From CBDDFV01 sp965227335 (GTDB taxonomy: Bacteria > Planctomycetota > Phycisphaerae > Phycisphaerales > SM1A02), in assembly GCA_965227335.1 (NCBI GenBank), contig CBDDFV010000012.1, positions 186,001 through 250,000 on the forward strand: a DNA stretch of 64,000 nucleotides. Direction: 5' to 3'. This document shows, piece after piece, positions 17,277-25,919 of this stretch. The notes below the pieces were generated by a model, which saw only the letters and a list, made by a program, of their open reading frames with translations, did not search any database and had not been told where the DNA came from. Both the position numbers and the translations under genes were made by a program. Position 1 is the stretch's first letter. Each line of letters begins with the position of its first letter.

Positions 17277-17317
17277 CATTGCCGACTTCCTTCTTCTGCT
17301 GACACCGAGTTCACGCC

Positions 17318-20269
17318 ATGGCCGATCCGACCACCGCTCCGCCCGCGACCGCCGCCGCCGATGACGTCCGCCCCTTCCGCTACAACGCGGCCCTCGCGGA
17401 CCAGATCGAATCGCGCTGGCAGACGTACTGGGATGAACATGACTCGTTCGCCGCGCTCAACCCCGGCGATGACGGCTTCGATCCGTCGCAGCCGAAGTTC
17501 TACTGCATGGACATGTTCCCGTACCCCTCCGGGGCGGGACTCCATGTCGGCCACCCGCTCGGCTACATCGCGACCGACATCGTCTGCCGCTACAAACGCA
17601 TGACCGGCGCGAACGTCCTCCACCCCATGGGCTGGGACGCCTTCGGCCTGCCCGCGGAACAGTACGCGATCAAGACCGGCGTTCATCCCGCCGTCACCAC
17701 CCGCCAGGCGATCGAGACGTTCCGCCGACAACTCAAACGCTTCGGCTTCTCCTACGACTGGAGCCGCGAGTTCGCGACGATCGACGATGACTACGTCAAG
17801 TGGACGCAGTGGATCTGGCTCCAGGCGTACACGTCGTGGTATGACCCTCGCATACAGAAAGCCCGGCCGATCACCGAACTCCTCGGCGAACTCGACGCCG
17901 GCGCGATCACCGTCTCCGATGAACACGAACTTCGGTTCGACGGCTCCGGAACCCTCTGGGACTCCCTCGACGCCCGCGAACAACGGGACATCATCGACGA
18001 CCAGCGCCTCGCCTACCTCGCCGAACAGACCGTCAACTGGTGCCCGAAACTCGGCACCGTGCTCGCCAACGAAGAAGTCATCGACGGACGCTCCGAGCGC
18101 GGCGGATTCCCGGTCTATCGCCGCCCGCTGAAACAGTGGATGTTCCGCATCACCGCCTACGCCGACCGCCTCCTCAAGGACCTCGAACCGCTGAAGTGGC
18201 CCGAGTCGACGAAGACCCAGCAGGGCGTCTGGATCGGACGCTCCGAAGGCGCCGAGATCGACTTCCCGCTCGCCGATCCCGTCGACGGCCGCCAACGCAT
18301 CCGCGTCTACACCACGCGGCCCGACACCGTCTTCGGCGCCACGTACATGGTTCTCGCGCCGGAACATCCGATGGTCGAACAGATGCTCGCCGCGCCGACC
18401 GATGCGACCGACGTCGACGCCGTGCGCGCCTATGTGGACGCCTCCAAGAACCGCGCCGATGTCGACCGCATGGCGGAATCCAGGGAGAAGACCGGCGTCT
18501 TCACCGGCTTCCACGCGACCAACCCCGCCACCGGCGAACGCATCCCGATCTGGGTCGCGGACTACGTCCTCATGGGCTACGGCCATGGCGCGATCATGGC
18601 CGTCCCCGCCCACGACCAACGCGACTTCGACTTCGCGAAGACGTTCGATCTGGACATCCGCGCCGTCGTCATGCCCGATGATGAATGGCTGACCGAACAC
18701 GACATCAGCGCCGAAGCGTACGCCGCGAATCCCGGCGCGCTCGACGACGCAGCCACCGGAAACGGTACGGCGATCAACTCGTCCAACGACGACGTCTCGC
18801 TCGACGGCCGCGCCGTGCGCGGCGCCAAGCAGGCCATCATCGCCTGGCTCGAAGCCAACCATCTCGGCAAGGGGACGGTCAACTTCAAGCTCCGCGACTG
18901 GCTCTTCAGCCGCCAGCGTTACTGGGGCGAACCGTTCCCCATCGTCTACGACGAGCACGGCGACCACCACCCGATCGACGAATCCGCCCTGCCGCTCACC
19001 CTCCCCGAACTCGAGGATTACGAGCCCGCGGAGTCGGACGATCCGCAGCCGCTGCTCGGCAAGGCGACCGACTGGGTCAGGACCACCGCGGGCGAAGCGG
19101 GCGTCACCTCGCTCCCGCCCGACACCCCCGTCATCCGGGAAACAAACACGATGCCCGGCTGGGCCGGGTCGTGCTGGTACTACCTGCGCTACATGGACCC
19201 GCACAATCCCGACCGCTTCGCCTCGCGCGACGCCGAGCACTACTGGATGCTCTCGCCGAAGTCGAGCGCGCCGGCGGATGCGCAGAAGGACCACTTCGAC
19301 CCCGATGTCCACCACACCGGCGGCGTCGACCTCTACATCGGCGGCGCCGAACACGCGACGCTCCACCTGCTCTACGCTCGGTTCTGGCACAAGATCCTCT
19401 TCGACCTCGGCCACGTCTCGACGCCCGAGCCGTTCGGCCAGCTCTTCCACCAGGGCCTGCTCACCTCGTACGCGTACCAGCGGCCGGACAAGTCGCTCGT
19501 CCCCGTCGACGAGGTCGAGGAGCGCGAGGAGGACGTCTTCATCGAGACCGCGACGAACGAACCCGTCGCCCGCGTCATCACGAAGATGAGCAAGTCGCTG
19601 AAGAACGTCATCAACCCCGACGACATCATCGCGGCGTACGGCGCCGATACGTTCCGCCTCTACGAGATGTACATGGGTCCGCTCGAAGCGAGCAAGCCGT
19701 GGAACACCCGTGACATCGTCGGACCGCATCGCTTCCTGCAGCGACTGTGGCGGCTGGCCGTGAACGAGGACGACGGTTCGCTCGTCGTGCGCTCCGAACG
19801 TGATGACGACATCGAGAAGCAACTCCACCGCACGATCGCAAAGGTCGGCGAGGACATCGAACGGCTGGCGTTCAACACGGCGATCGCGGCGTTGATCGAG
19901 TTCGTCAACGCGGCGACGAGTTCGGGCGGCGTGACGAAGGATCAACTGGAGCGGCTGACGCTCATCGCCGCGCCGTTCGTCCCCCACCTCGCGGAGGAGC
20001 TGTGGTCAAAGCTGGGTCACGCCGAGTCGCTGATCCGCCAGCCGTGGCCGTCGTACGACGAGTCGATGCTCACCGACGACGAGATTGAGCTTCCCGTCCA
20101 GATCCAGGGCAAGGTGCGCGGCCGCGTCACCGTCCCCGCCGACGCCGACCCGAAGGCCGTCGAGGAGATCGCGCTGGCCGACGAGAAGATCGCCGCGCAG
20201 CTGGAGGGCAAGACCGTCCACAAGGTGATCGTCGTCCCCGGCAAGATCGTCAACATCATCGCGGGCTAG
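17318..20269 (+). CDS. leuS: leucyl-tRNA synthetase
   Basis: 983 residues against about 860-880 for most bacterial LeuRS, with extra sequence mainly in the editing and linker regions. The class I motif is HVGH in PSGAGLHVGHPLGYIATD, and KMSKS is seen in ITKMSKSLKNVINPDD. The CP1 editing domain (TTRPDTVFGATYMVLAPEH) and the anticodon-binding C-terminus (PWPSYDE, IQGKVRGRV) are intact. It charges tRNA-Leu. The stop codon is followed directly by a repeat array. Confidence 0.97.
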   Translation: MADPTTAPPATAAADDVRPFRYNAALADQIESRWQTYWDEHDSFAALNPGDDGFDPSQPKFYCMDMFPYPSGAGLHVGHPLGYIATDIVCRYKRMTGANVLHPMGWDAFGLPAEQYAIKTGVHPAVTTRQAIETFRRQLKRFGFSYDWSREFATIDDDYVKWTQWIWLQAYTSWYDPRIQKARPITELLGELDAGAITVSDEHELRFDGSGTLWDSLDAREQRDIIDDQRLAYLAEQTVNWCPKLGTVLANEEVIDGRSERGGFPVYRRPLKQWMFRITAYADRLLKDLEPLKWPESTKTQQGVWIGRSEGAEIDFPLADPVDGRQRIRVYTTRPDTVFGATYMVLAPEHPMVEQMLAAPTDATDVDAVRAYVDASKNRADVDRMAESREKTGVFTGFHATNPATGERIPIWVADYVLMGYGHGAIMAVPAHDQRDFDFAKTFDLDIRAVVMPDDEWLTEHDISAEAYAANPGALDDAATGNGTAINSSNDDVSLDGRAVRGAKQAIIAWLEANHLGKGTVNFKLRDWLFSRQRYWGEPFPIVYDEHGDHHPIDESALPLTLPELEDYEPAESDDPQPLLGKATDWVRTTAGEAGVTSLPPDTPVIRETNTMPGWAGSCWYYLRYMDPHNPDRFASRDAEHYWMLSPKSSAPADAQKDHFDPDVHHTGGVDLYIGGAEHATLHLLYARFWHKILFDLGHVSTPEPFGQLFHQGLLTSYAYQRPDKSLVPVDEVEEREEDVFIETATNEPVARVITKMSKSLKNVINPDDIIAAYGADTFRLYEMYMGPLEASKPWNTRDIVGPHRFLQRLWRLAVNEDDGSLVVRSERDDDIEKQLHRTIAKVGEDIERLAFNTAIAALIEFVNAATSSGGVTKDQLERLTLIAAPFVPHLAEELWSKLGHAESLIRQPWPSYDESMLTDDEIELPVQIQGKVRGRVTVPADADPKAVEEIALADEKIAAQLEGKTVHKVIVVPGKIVNIIAG

Positions 20270-20571
20270 CCCCGGCCTTCGGCCCGGGGACACCCTCCAT
20301 ACTGCCTATCGCCCTAACCCGATGATGGACGTGCGACTCGCCTCCGGCTGGGGGACACACCCCATATTGCCTGTCGCCCATCCCGATCATGGACGTGCGA
20401 CCCGCCTCCGGCCGGGGACAACCTCCATCCTGCTTTTGGCCCCTATCCCGATGATCGACGTGCGACTGGCCTCCGGCTTGGGGGGACCCTCTGACGCACC
20501 AGATGCCGTCCGGGGTGCGACCGATCAAGCCGACGATGGTCGTCGTCCCCGGCCGGAGGCCGGGGCTTGGG
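20270..20571 (+). repeat. diverged REP-like array after leuS
   Basis: It begins on the base after the leuS stop with hairpin CCCCGGCC-TTC-GGCCCGGGG followed by GACA, and ends with hairpin CCCCGGCC-GGA-GGCCGGGG and CTTGG (20547-20570). These are the counterparts of hairpins A and B of the arrays around 16 kb. Between them a unit with the core GATGATGGACGTGCGACT recurs at 20321, 20385 and 20450 (period 64-65), with GCCTCCGGC and GGGGACA between copies, and a decayed copy near 20532. No transposase gene is linked. Confidence 0.85.
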
Positions 20572-20652
20572 GGCGCCCATTTGCCCTGTCCAGGCCCCTC
20601 GGCTACACTTCTCGGTTCGATTCTTCGACCCCCGACTCCCAGGAGATCGACC

Positions 20653-21585
20653 TTGAGTCAAGACGCGCTCGACACCCTGATCGGCGTGAGCGACGCCGGC
20701 GGCGACCCCAAGAAGGCCGCTGACGCGTTCGCCGCGGGACATGAAGCGGAACAGGCCGGCGAGAAACTCGTCGCCATCGACGCCTATCGCACCGCCGTCC
20801 AGAACGACGTCGAAAACGCCCGGTACAAGTTCCGGCTGGCGTACATGCTCGACCTCCTCGGCGAAGAGGACGAGGCCGTCGCCCTCTACGAACAGCTCAC
20901 CGGCGATGACCGACCCCACATGTCCGCCCTGCTGAACCTCGCCGTCCTCTACGAAGATCGCGGCGAGATCAACCGGGCCGAGAAATGCCTCCGGCAGATC
21001 CTCGACACCGACCCCAACCACAAGCGCGCCCGACTCTTCATGAAGGACGTCCAGGCGTCGCGCGACATGTACTACGACGAGGAACAGGCCCGCGACATCG
21101 CGAAGCGCAACGCCCTCCTCGACACCCCGGTCACCGACTTCGAACTGTCCGTCCGCGCCCGCAACTGCCTGAAGAAAATGCAGATCCGGACGCTCGGCGA
21201 CCTGCTCAAGACCACCGAGGCCGAACTCCTCAGCTACAAGAACTTCGGCGAAACCTCGCTGGTCGAAATCAAGACCATGCTCGCCTCCAAGGGCCTCCGA
21301 CTCGGCCAGGGCCTCGACGGCCCGTTCGGGCGCGGCCGCAAGGAGATCTACGAGGAACTCAAGGGCAAGGCCCCCGAAGCCGTCCTCAACAAGCCCGTCT
21401 CGGTCCTCGACCTCTCGGTCCGGGCTCGCAAGGCGCTGCAGGTCCTCAACATCCAGACCCTCGGCGACCTCGCCTCCCGCACCGAAGCGGAACTCATGGG
21501 CGTCAAGAACTTCGGCGCGACCAGCCTCACCGAAATCGCCCAGAAGCTCGGCGAGTACAACCTCAGTCTTCGCAAGATCGACTGA
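20653..21585 (+). CDS. TPR protein with two RNA polymerase alpha-CTD-like domains
   Basis: 310 residues from a TTG start, chosen because AGGAG lies seven bases before it and MSQDALDTLIGVSD starts the ordered protein. Residues about 25-140 are helical TPR-like repeats (AIDAYRTAVQNDVENARYKF, ALLNLAVLYEDRGEINRAEK). Two copies of the alpha C-terminal domain follow, each with the helix-hairpin-helix pattern: LSVRARNCLKKMQIRTLGDL with NFGETSLVEIKTMLASKGL, and LSVRARKALQVLNIQTLGDL with NFGATSLTEIAQKLGEY. The polymerase-assembling N-terminal domain of RpoA is absent. It may act on transcription or bind DNA; its role is unknown. Confidence 0.85.
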   Translation: MSQDALDTLIGVSDAGGDPKKAADAFAAGHEAEQAGEKLVAIDAYRTAVQNDVENARYKFRLAYMLDLLGEEDEAVALYEQLTGDDRPHMSALLNLAVLYEDRGEINRAEKCLRQILDTDPNHKRARLFMKDVQASRDMYYDEEQARDIAKRNALLDTPVTDFELSVRARNCLKKMQIRTLGDLLKTTEAELLSYKNFGETSLVEIKTMLASKGLRLGQGLDGPFGRGRKEIYEELKGKAPEAVLNKPVSVLDLSVRARKALQVLNIQTLGDLASRTEAELMGVKNFGATSLTEIAQKLGEYNLSLRKID

Positions 21586-21610
21586 TACCGATCACGATCT
21601 CGACCCCCCC

Positions 21611-21639
21611 ACGCCGGCGCGCCACGCGTCGGCGTTTTT
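21611..21639 (+). terminator. intrinsic terminator after the TPR/alpha-CTD gene
   Basis: Arms ACGCCGGCGCG (21611-21621) and CGCGTCGGCGT (21625-21635) pair over 11 positions with one G-T wobble and a 3-base loop. TTTT follows. Confidence 0.85.
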
Positions 21640-21763
21640 CATGCGCGCATTCGACGACCCGTTTCTGCGCGCACTTGTCCACAAATGACGACTTCATTCC
21701 AAAGCCGCCGACACGTCGTGGTAGGCTGAACCCCATCAGGCCGGCCGTCCCGGAACGGCGCCA

Positions 21764-23221
21764 ATGAGTCTCATGCAGGACGCATCACCCCCCCTCCTCC
21801 GACCCGCTCGACCCGGCCGCGATCCGTCCGCGAACGAGGCGATGTCGCGCCGACGCGTCATCCTCGGCGGACTCGCCGCCGGCGCGGCCCTGCTCGGCGG
21901 CGGCTACGGCGTCCAACACTTCATCCTCGCCAAACCGATCCCGGACGATGATGACGACGACGTCCTCACCCGCGTCCGCGTGGCCGATGGTCCCGCCCGA
22001 CACCTCGTCCCCGCCGTCGAACCGATCGTCCGCGTCCGCATCGCCCGGGCCCGGGACCCGCGCGACGCCACGCTCATCGACCTCCTGGGCGGCCCCGGCT
22101 GGATCAGCGTGGCGGCGGAACACGCCGACGGCCCCGGCGCCGCGTATGTCCTGCGCGCGCCCCTCCGCCTCGCCCGGACCGGCGACGGCTGGCGTCTGCA
22201 GGACGATGCGGGCTACACCCCCGCCGTCGACCCCGACGCCACGCTCCGACTCCGCCCCCTCGGCGGCGATCGCGCCGGCCTTCGTGTGGACGAGACCCCC
22301 TACCCCGGGACCGTCGCCGTCCACCCGCGGACCGACATCGCCGGCGCGGCGTTCGATGTGGTGAACCACACCGCCCTCGAAGCCTACCTCCCCGGCGTCC
22401 TCGCCCGCGAACTCTTCAACCACTGGCGCCCCGAAGCCTTCGCGGCCCAGGCCGTCGCCGCCCGCAGTTACGCCGCGTCCGAAATCCAGCACTTCGCGAA
22501 CCGACGCCACTACGACGTCACCAACACCCAGGCCTCGCAGGCGTACATCGGTGAGGTGGAGTTGCCGGTCGCCCGCGAAGCCGTCGAAGCCACGCGGGGC
22601 GTCTGCCTGCAATCGGGCCCGTGGCTCACGCCGGGCTACTACTCCGCCTGCTGCGGCGGACGCGCGAACCGCGCGATCGACGGCATCGGACCCAACCCCG
22701 TCAACGACCTTCCCACCCTCGAAGGACGACCCGGCGACGATGTCTGCCTTGACGCCCCGCCCGCCCGCTGGCAGGTCCGCCGCACCGCCACGTCGTTCGG
22801 CGCGCGGATCGCCGCATACGGCGCGCAGCGTGACGAGGAGCTTCGGGACTTCGACGCCCTCGCCGCCATCACCGTCGCCGACGCCAACCACCACGGACGT
22901 CCCGTTCGCTACGAACTCCGCGACGTTCGCGGCCGATCCGCGACCATCGACGCCGGACGGCTCCGCGCCGCCGCGAACTACGCCACCCGACGACTCGCGC
23001 GCCCGAAGGATCCCTTCCGCTCCGGCTATCTCGACACCGCGCTCGACATCACCGTCACGCGCGGCGTGCTCGACGTCGACGGGCGCGGCTACGGTCACGG
23101 CGTCGGTCTCTGCCAGCACGGCGCGCAACAACTCGCCCGCAACGGCTTGCACTGGGCGGACATTCTCGAGTGGTACTACCCCGGCATTGAACTCAGCCCG
23201 CCGTACGCCGCGCGGTCCTGA
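21764..23221 (+). CDS. SpoIID/LytB-domain protein, probable exported peptidoglycan lytic enzyme
   Basis: 485 residues. Near residue 28 a twin-arginine-like signal (SRRRVILGGLAAGAALLGGG) leads into a hydrophobic stretch. From about residue 185 the SpoIID domain is clear: NHTALEAYLPGVLARELFNH, EAFAAQAVAARSYAASEI, YDVTNTQASQAYIG, YYSACCGGRA and the C-terminal GYGHGVGLCQHGAQ. SpoIID proteins cleave peptidoglycan glycan strands denuded of peptides. Outside spore formers the role is probably wall remodelling. ATG 21764 or 21773 may be the start. Transcription is likely from its own promoter behind a terminator. Confidence 0.85.
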   Translation: MSLMQDASPPLLRPARPGRDPSANEAMSRRRVILGGLAAGAALLGGGYGVQHFILAKPIPDDDDDDVLTRVRVADGPARHLVPAVEPIVRVRIARARDPRDATLIDLLGGPGWISVAAEHADGPGAAYVLRAPLRLARTGDGWRLQDDAGYTPAVDPDATLRLRPLGGDRAGLRVDETPYPGTVAVHPRTDIAGAAFDVVNHTALEAYLPGVLARELFNHWRPEAFAAQAVAARSYAASEIQHFANRRHYDVTNTQASQAYIGEVELPVAREAVEATRGVCLQSGPWLTPGYYSACCGGRANRAIDGIGPNPVNDLPTLEGRPGDDVCLDAPPARWQVRRTATSFGARIAAYGAQRDEELRDFDALAAITVADANHHGRPVRYELRDVRGRSATIDAGRLRAAANYATRRLARPKDPFRSGYLDTALDITVTRGVLDVDGRGYGHGVGLCQHGAQQLARNGLHWADILEWYYPGIELSPPYAARS

Positions 23222-23224
23222 TGA

Positions 23225-25249
23225 TCACGACGCCTCCCGCTCCCGCGCGATGTACGCGATCGCCGCATCGAGCGCGGAATCCGTCGCCCCGGCCACGTCC
23301 CGCGCCGTCGGTTCGATGATCACGTCCGGCGTGACGCCGACCCCGTCGTACAACCGTCCGTTGGGCTGGTACGACGCCATCTGCGAGAACCGCACCTGCA
23401 GGCCGGACGGCAGCCGGAACGACTCGGACATCCCGCTGCCCCCGGCCGTCGGCGCGCCCATGACGGTGACGTGCGGCAGTTGCGCGAGCGCGGCGACGAA
23501 GATGTCGGTCGCGCTGAAACTGAGATGATCGGTCAGGATGACGACGGGACGATCGAAACCCGGCGTTCGATCGAAGCCGCGTTCGAGCACCATGATCCGC
23601 CAGTCGTCCTTCTCAACGGGCGCCGGCGGCTGGGGATTGAACGTGTCCATGAAGGCGTCGATCGCCTGCCTCGCTTCGCGCGACCAGCGGGGATCAGCGA
23701 TCTTCATGAGCCGGCGGGCCTCCGCCTTCTGATCAGCACTCGGAACGGCCGCGCGGACCACCGCGAGATTCGCCACCAGCGGCGGCGCATCGACGGGGGT
23801 GAGCTTCGGGTAGATCGCGACGAGCGGATCCCGCGTGCCGCCGGTGTTGCCCCGCACGTCGATGATCAGTCCGGAGGCACGCACGAACCAGGGCATCTGT
23901 GTCTCGATCGCCGACACGGCGACGTCGTCCATCCGTTCGAGCCGCAGATAGCCGACCCGGTCATTGTCGATCAGCCCGCTGTCCGGCCGGCCGGGACGTG
24001 CGAATCGCGGCTTGGCATCGTCCAGCGACGTCAGTCGCGTCACGTCGTGCAGGCCGTCCTCCGACGTGAGCGTGACCGACACGCGCGGCGTCCACGCCTG
24101 CTCCCGCAGCGCACGCATCCGCGCCCAGTCCCGCATCGATCGCAACGCGAGCAGACGCGTCCACTGCGGCGTCGTCTGGTTCACCTGTGCAGACGCCGTC
24201 TCCACCCACGTCTCGATCGGCTCGCCGTCGATCTCCGTCACGTACGGCGCGGCGGGATCAAGGAATTCGTTTCGCCCCGACCGCAACGCGACGTACCGAT
24301 CGCCCGCCGGCTCGATCACGAACGGCAGGTACCGAGCGGGCGGGGCGTCGACCGGCGTCCCGTCGACACTCGCGTGGGCGTCGTGCAGCGTGGCCATGAA
24401 GCGTTCGACAAGCAACGTGAACGCGGCTTCGCTCGCGCCGTCCGGGAGCGCATCCGCGATTGCATCGAGTCCGCCGTCGATGTCGACGTCGTGGACGACC
24501 GCGTAGCTGTGTCGCGCATGCAGGAGCTGGGCGAGTTCGTCAAGGTCCGCCGCGATGTCGTCGGGCGTGAGCCAGTCGCCGCCTTCGATGACGAACGCGT
24601 CTGGGTCGTCGCCGGCGTCGCCCTCGTCGGCGGCGGGGACCGGCGGATCGTTCGGTTCATCCGCGGGGATCGCGACCGGCGCGGGCGGCGTCTCCTCCAT
24701 CGCGCGGCGGGCGTCCTCGATCGCCTGACGCAGCCGCTGCTCCACCTCCGGATTCGCGCTCCAGTCGCTCGCCTCCAACTGCTGCGCGGCCGCCTCGAGC
24801 ACCGCGTCCATCGTGACGTCGGCCCCCGCGGCCGGATCCTGCGCCGCGATCATCCGCTGCACGAAGTCGAGCGCGGCCTGACGTTCGGCGAGCGCCGCCT
24901 CCCGGGCCGTCATCTCCGCCTGCAACGCCTCCTGACGCGCGACCGACTGCGTGTACAGAAGCAGCACCAGCATCACCACCGCCAGCGTCAGCACCACCGT
25001 CGAAATCAGCAGAACACGTTTCATGATCGCATCTCCCAGGATGATCGACAGGCACGCCCGCTTGTAGACGTCCGGATCGCCGAATTGTTCCAGCGCGGCG
25101 ACGCGGGCCGCCTCCGGCGACATGCCGCTCGATACAAGTTCACTCTCGAGTTGGTCCAGATGGAACGAAAACTCCTCGTCGAGTTCGTCCGCCAGTTGGT
25201 CCGGCGACGAAGGCGGGCGAGGCGACCACGGCAGGGACACCCACCCCAC
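23225..25249 (-). CDS. S41-family peptidase with PadR-partner N-terminal prefix
   Basis: 674 residues from a GTG two bases after the padR stop; an in-frame TTG at 25294 would add 15 residues. Residues about 12-60 (ADELDEEFSFHLDQLESELV, AARVAALEQFGDPDVYKRAC) look like the permease-prefix domain normally fused to PadR-linked ABC permeases. A membrane segment (KRVLLISTVVLTLAVVMLVL) and a coiled coil follow, then an S41 peptidase with VGYLRLERM, LIIDVRGNTGGT and the serine region DHLSFSATDIFVAAL. Here the peptidase replaces the usual permease. The substrate is unknown. Confidence 0.8.
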   Translation of the reverse strand: MGWVSLPWSPRPPSSPDQLADELDEEFSFHLDQLESELVSSGMSPEAARVAALEQFGDPDVYKRACLSIILGDAIMKRVLLISTVVLTLAVVMLVLLLYTQSVARQEALQAEMTAREAALAERQAALDFVQRMIAAQDPAAGADVTMDAVLEAAAQQLEASDWSANPEVEQRLRQAIEDARRAMEETPPAPVAIPADEPNDPPVPAADEGDAGDDPDAFVIEGGDWLTPDDIAADLDELAQLLHARHSYAVVHDVDIDGGLDAIADALPDGASEAAFTLLVERFMATLHDAHASVDGTPVDAPPARYLPFVIEPAGDRYVALRSGRNEFLDPAAPYVTEIDGEPIETWVETASAQVNQTTPQWTRLLALRSMRDWARMRALREQAWTPRVSVTLTSEDGLHDVTRLTSLDDAKPRFARPGRPDSGLIDNDRVGYLRLERMDDVAVSAIETQMPWFVRASGLIIDVRGNTGGTRDPLVAIYPKLTPVDAPPLVANLAVVRAAVPSADQKAEARRLMKIADPRWSREARQAIDAFMDTFNPQPPAPVEKDDWRIMVLERGFDRTPGFDRPVVILTDHLSFSATDIFVAALAQLPHVTVMGAPTAGGSGMSESFRLPSGLQVRFSQMASYQPNGRLYDGVGVTPDVIIEPTARDVAGATDSALDAAIAYIAREREAS

Positions 25250-25250
25250 G

Positions 25251-25721
25251 TCACGCGAGCCCCGGCGCCAGACCGCCGGTCCGACCGGATGCAACGCCGC
25301 GCGATGTCGCCGGTTCGCCCGACGGCGGCGTCGCCATGACGCGTCCGATCGCGCTGACGAGACGCTCCCACGCCGCCGCCTCCTGCGCGAGCTGGGTCCG
25401 TCCCGCCGTCGTGAGTCGGTAGTACTTCGCGCGGCGGTTGGTTTCGCTCGGACGGACTTCCGATTCGACGTAGCCGCGTTTCGCGAGTCGGTGCAGGGCG
25501 GGGTAAAGCGAGCCTTCCTCGACGATCAGGACCTCATCGGACGTCCGTTTGATCCGCCTCGCGATGCCGTAGCCGTGCTCGGGTCCGATTTCGAGGATCT
25601 TGAGGATCATCATGTCGAGCGCCCCGGGCACGAGGGTGGGCGGCTTCCCGGGCGGCGATTCCCGTGATGCATCGCCTCCGCTGAGCCGCCGCGCGGGATT
25701 GAGGGCCGGACGATCAACCAT
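25251..25721 (-). CDS. PadR-family transcriptional regulator
   Basis: 156 residues. The winged helix is typical: DMMILKILEIGPEHGYGIAR, EVLIVEEGSLYPALHRLAKRG, and RAKYYRLTTAGRTQL. The 35-residue N-terminal lead (PALNPARRLSGGDASRES) is not conserved and the true start may be the MMILKIL region. PadR proteins usually repress the gene beside them. It sits directly upstream of the peptidase gene with almost no gap, so it probably controls itself and that gene through the palindrome upstream. Confidence 0.9.
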   Translation of the reverse strand: MVDRPALNPARRLSGGDASRESPPGKPPTLVPGALDMMILKILEIGPEHGYGIARRIKRTSDEVLIVEEGSLYPALHRLAKRGYVESEVRPSETNRRAKYYRLTTAGRTQLAQEAAAWERLVSAIGRVMATPPSGEPATSRGVASGRTGGLAPGLA

Positions 25722-25758
25722 TGGTGCATCTCCCGTGAGCCGGCCCCGGCGATCCGCC

Positions 25759-25810
25759 GACCCCTTGACTGACTAGGGGTCAATATGACATGCGTTCCCT
25801 TGCCGTGCAA
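25759..25810 (-). promoter_or_regulatory. padR promoter and palindromic operator
   Basis: On the minus strand TTGCAC (25810-25805), 17 bases, CATATT (25787-25782) form a promoter. Directly downstream lies a perfect inverted repeat, GACCCCT (25759-25765) and AGGGGTC (25775-25781), with a 9-base spacer. A PadR dimer bound there would block early elongation. A role as an mRNA hairpin is the alternative. Confidence 0.5.
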
Positions 25811-25919
25811 GGGGAAAAATGCGATCGTAGGCGGCCGCCTCTTCCGGTCGCGGCGAACGGAAACATGGTCAAAAGACCCGAGGTGAGGATTCCTCGCCCG
25901 GGCCGGGGGCTCGTCCGTC

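Noticed and set aside
17117..17317. T-box riboswitch before leuS
   Set aside because: There is no specifier loop or the conserved T-box sequence, and the distance from promoter to terminator is too short for a T-box leader.
17276..19987. Long open frame (about 900 codons) antisense to leuS
   Set aside because: High GC with codon-position bias opens the opposite frame. Its translation is composition-driven (Val/Gly/Asp/Arg) with no motif, while leuS on the other strand is certain.
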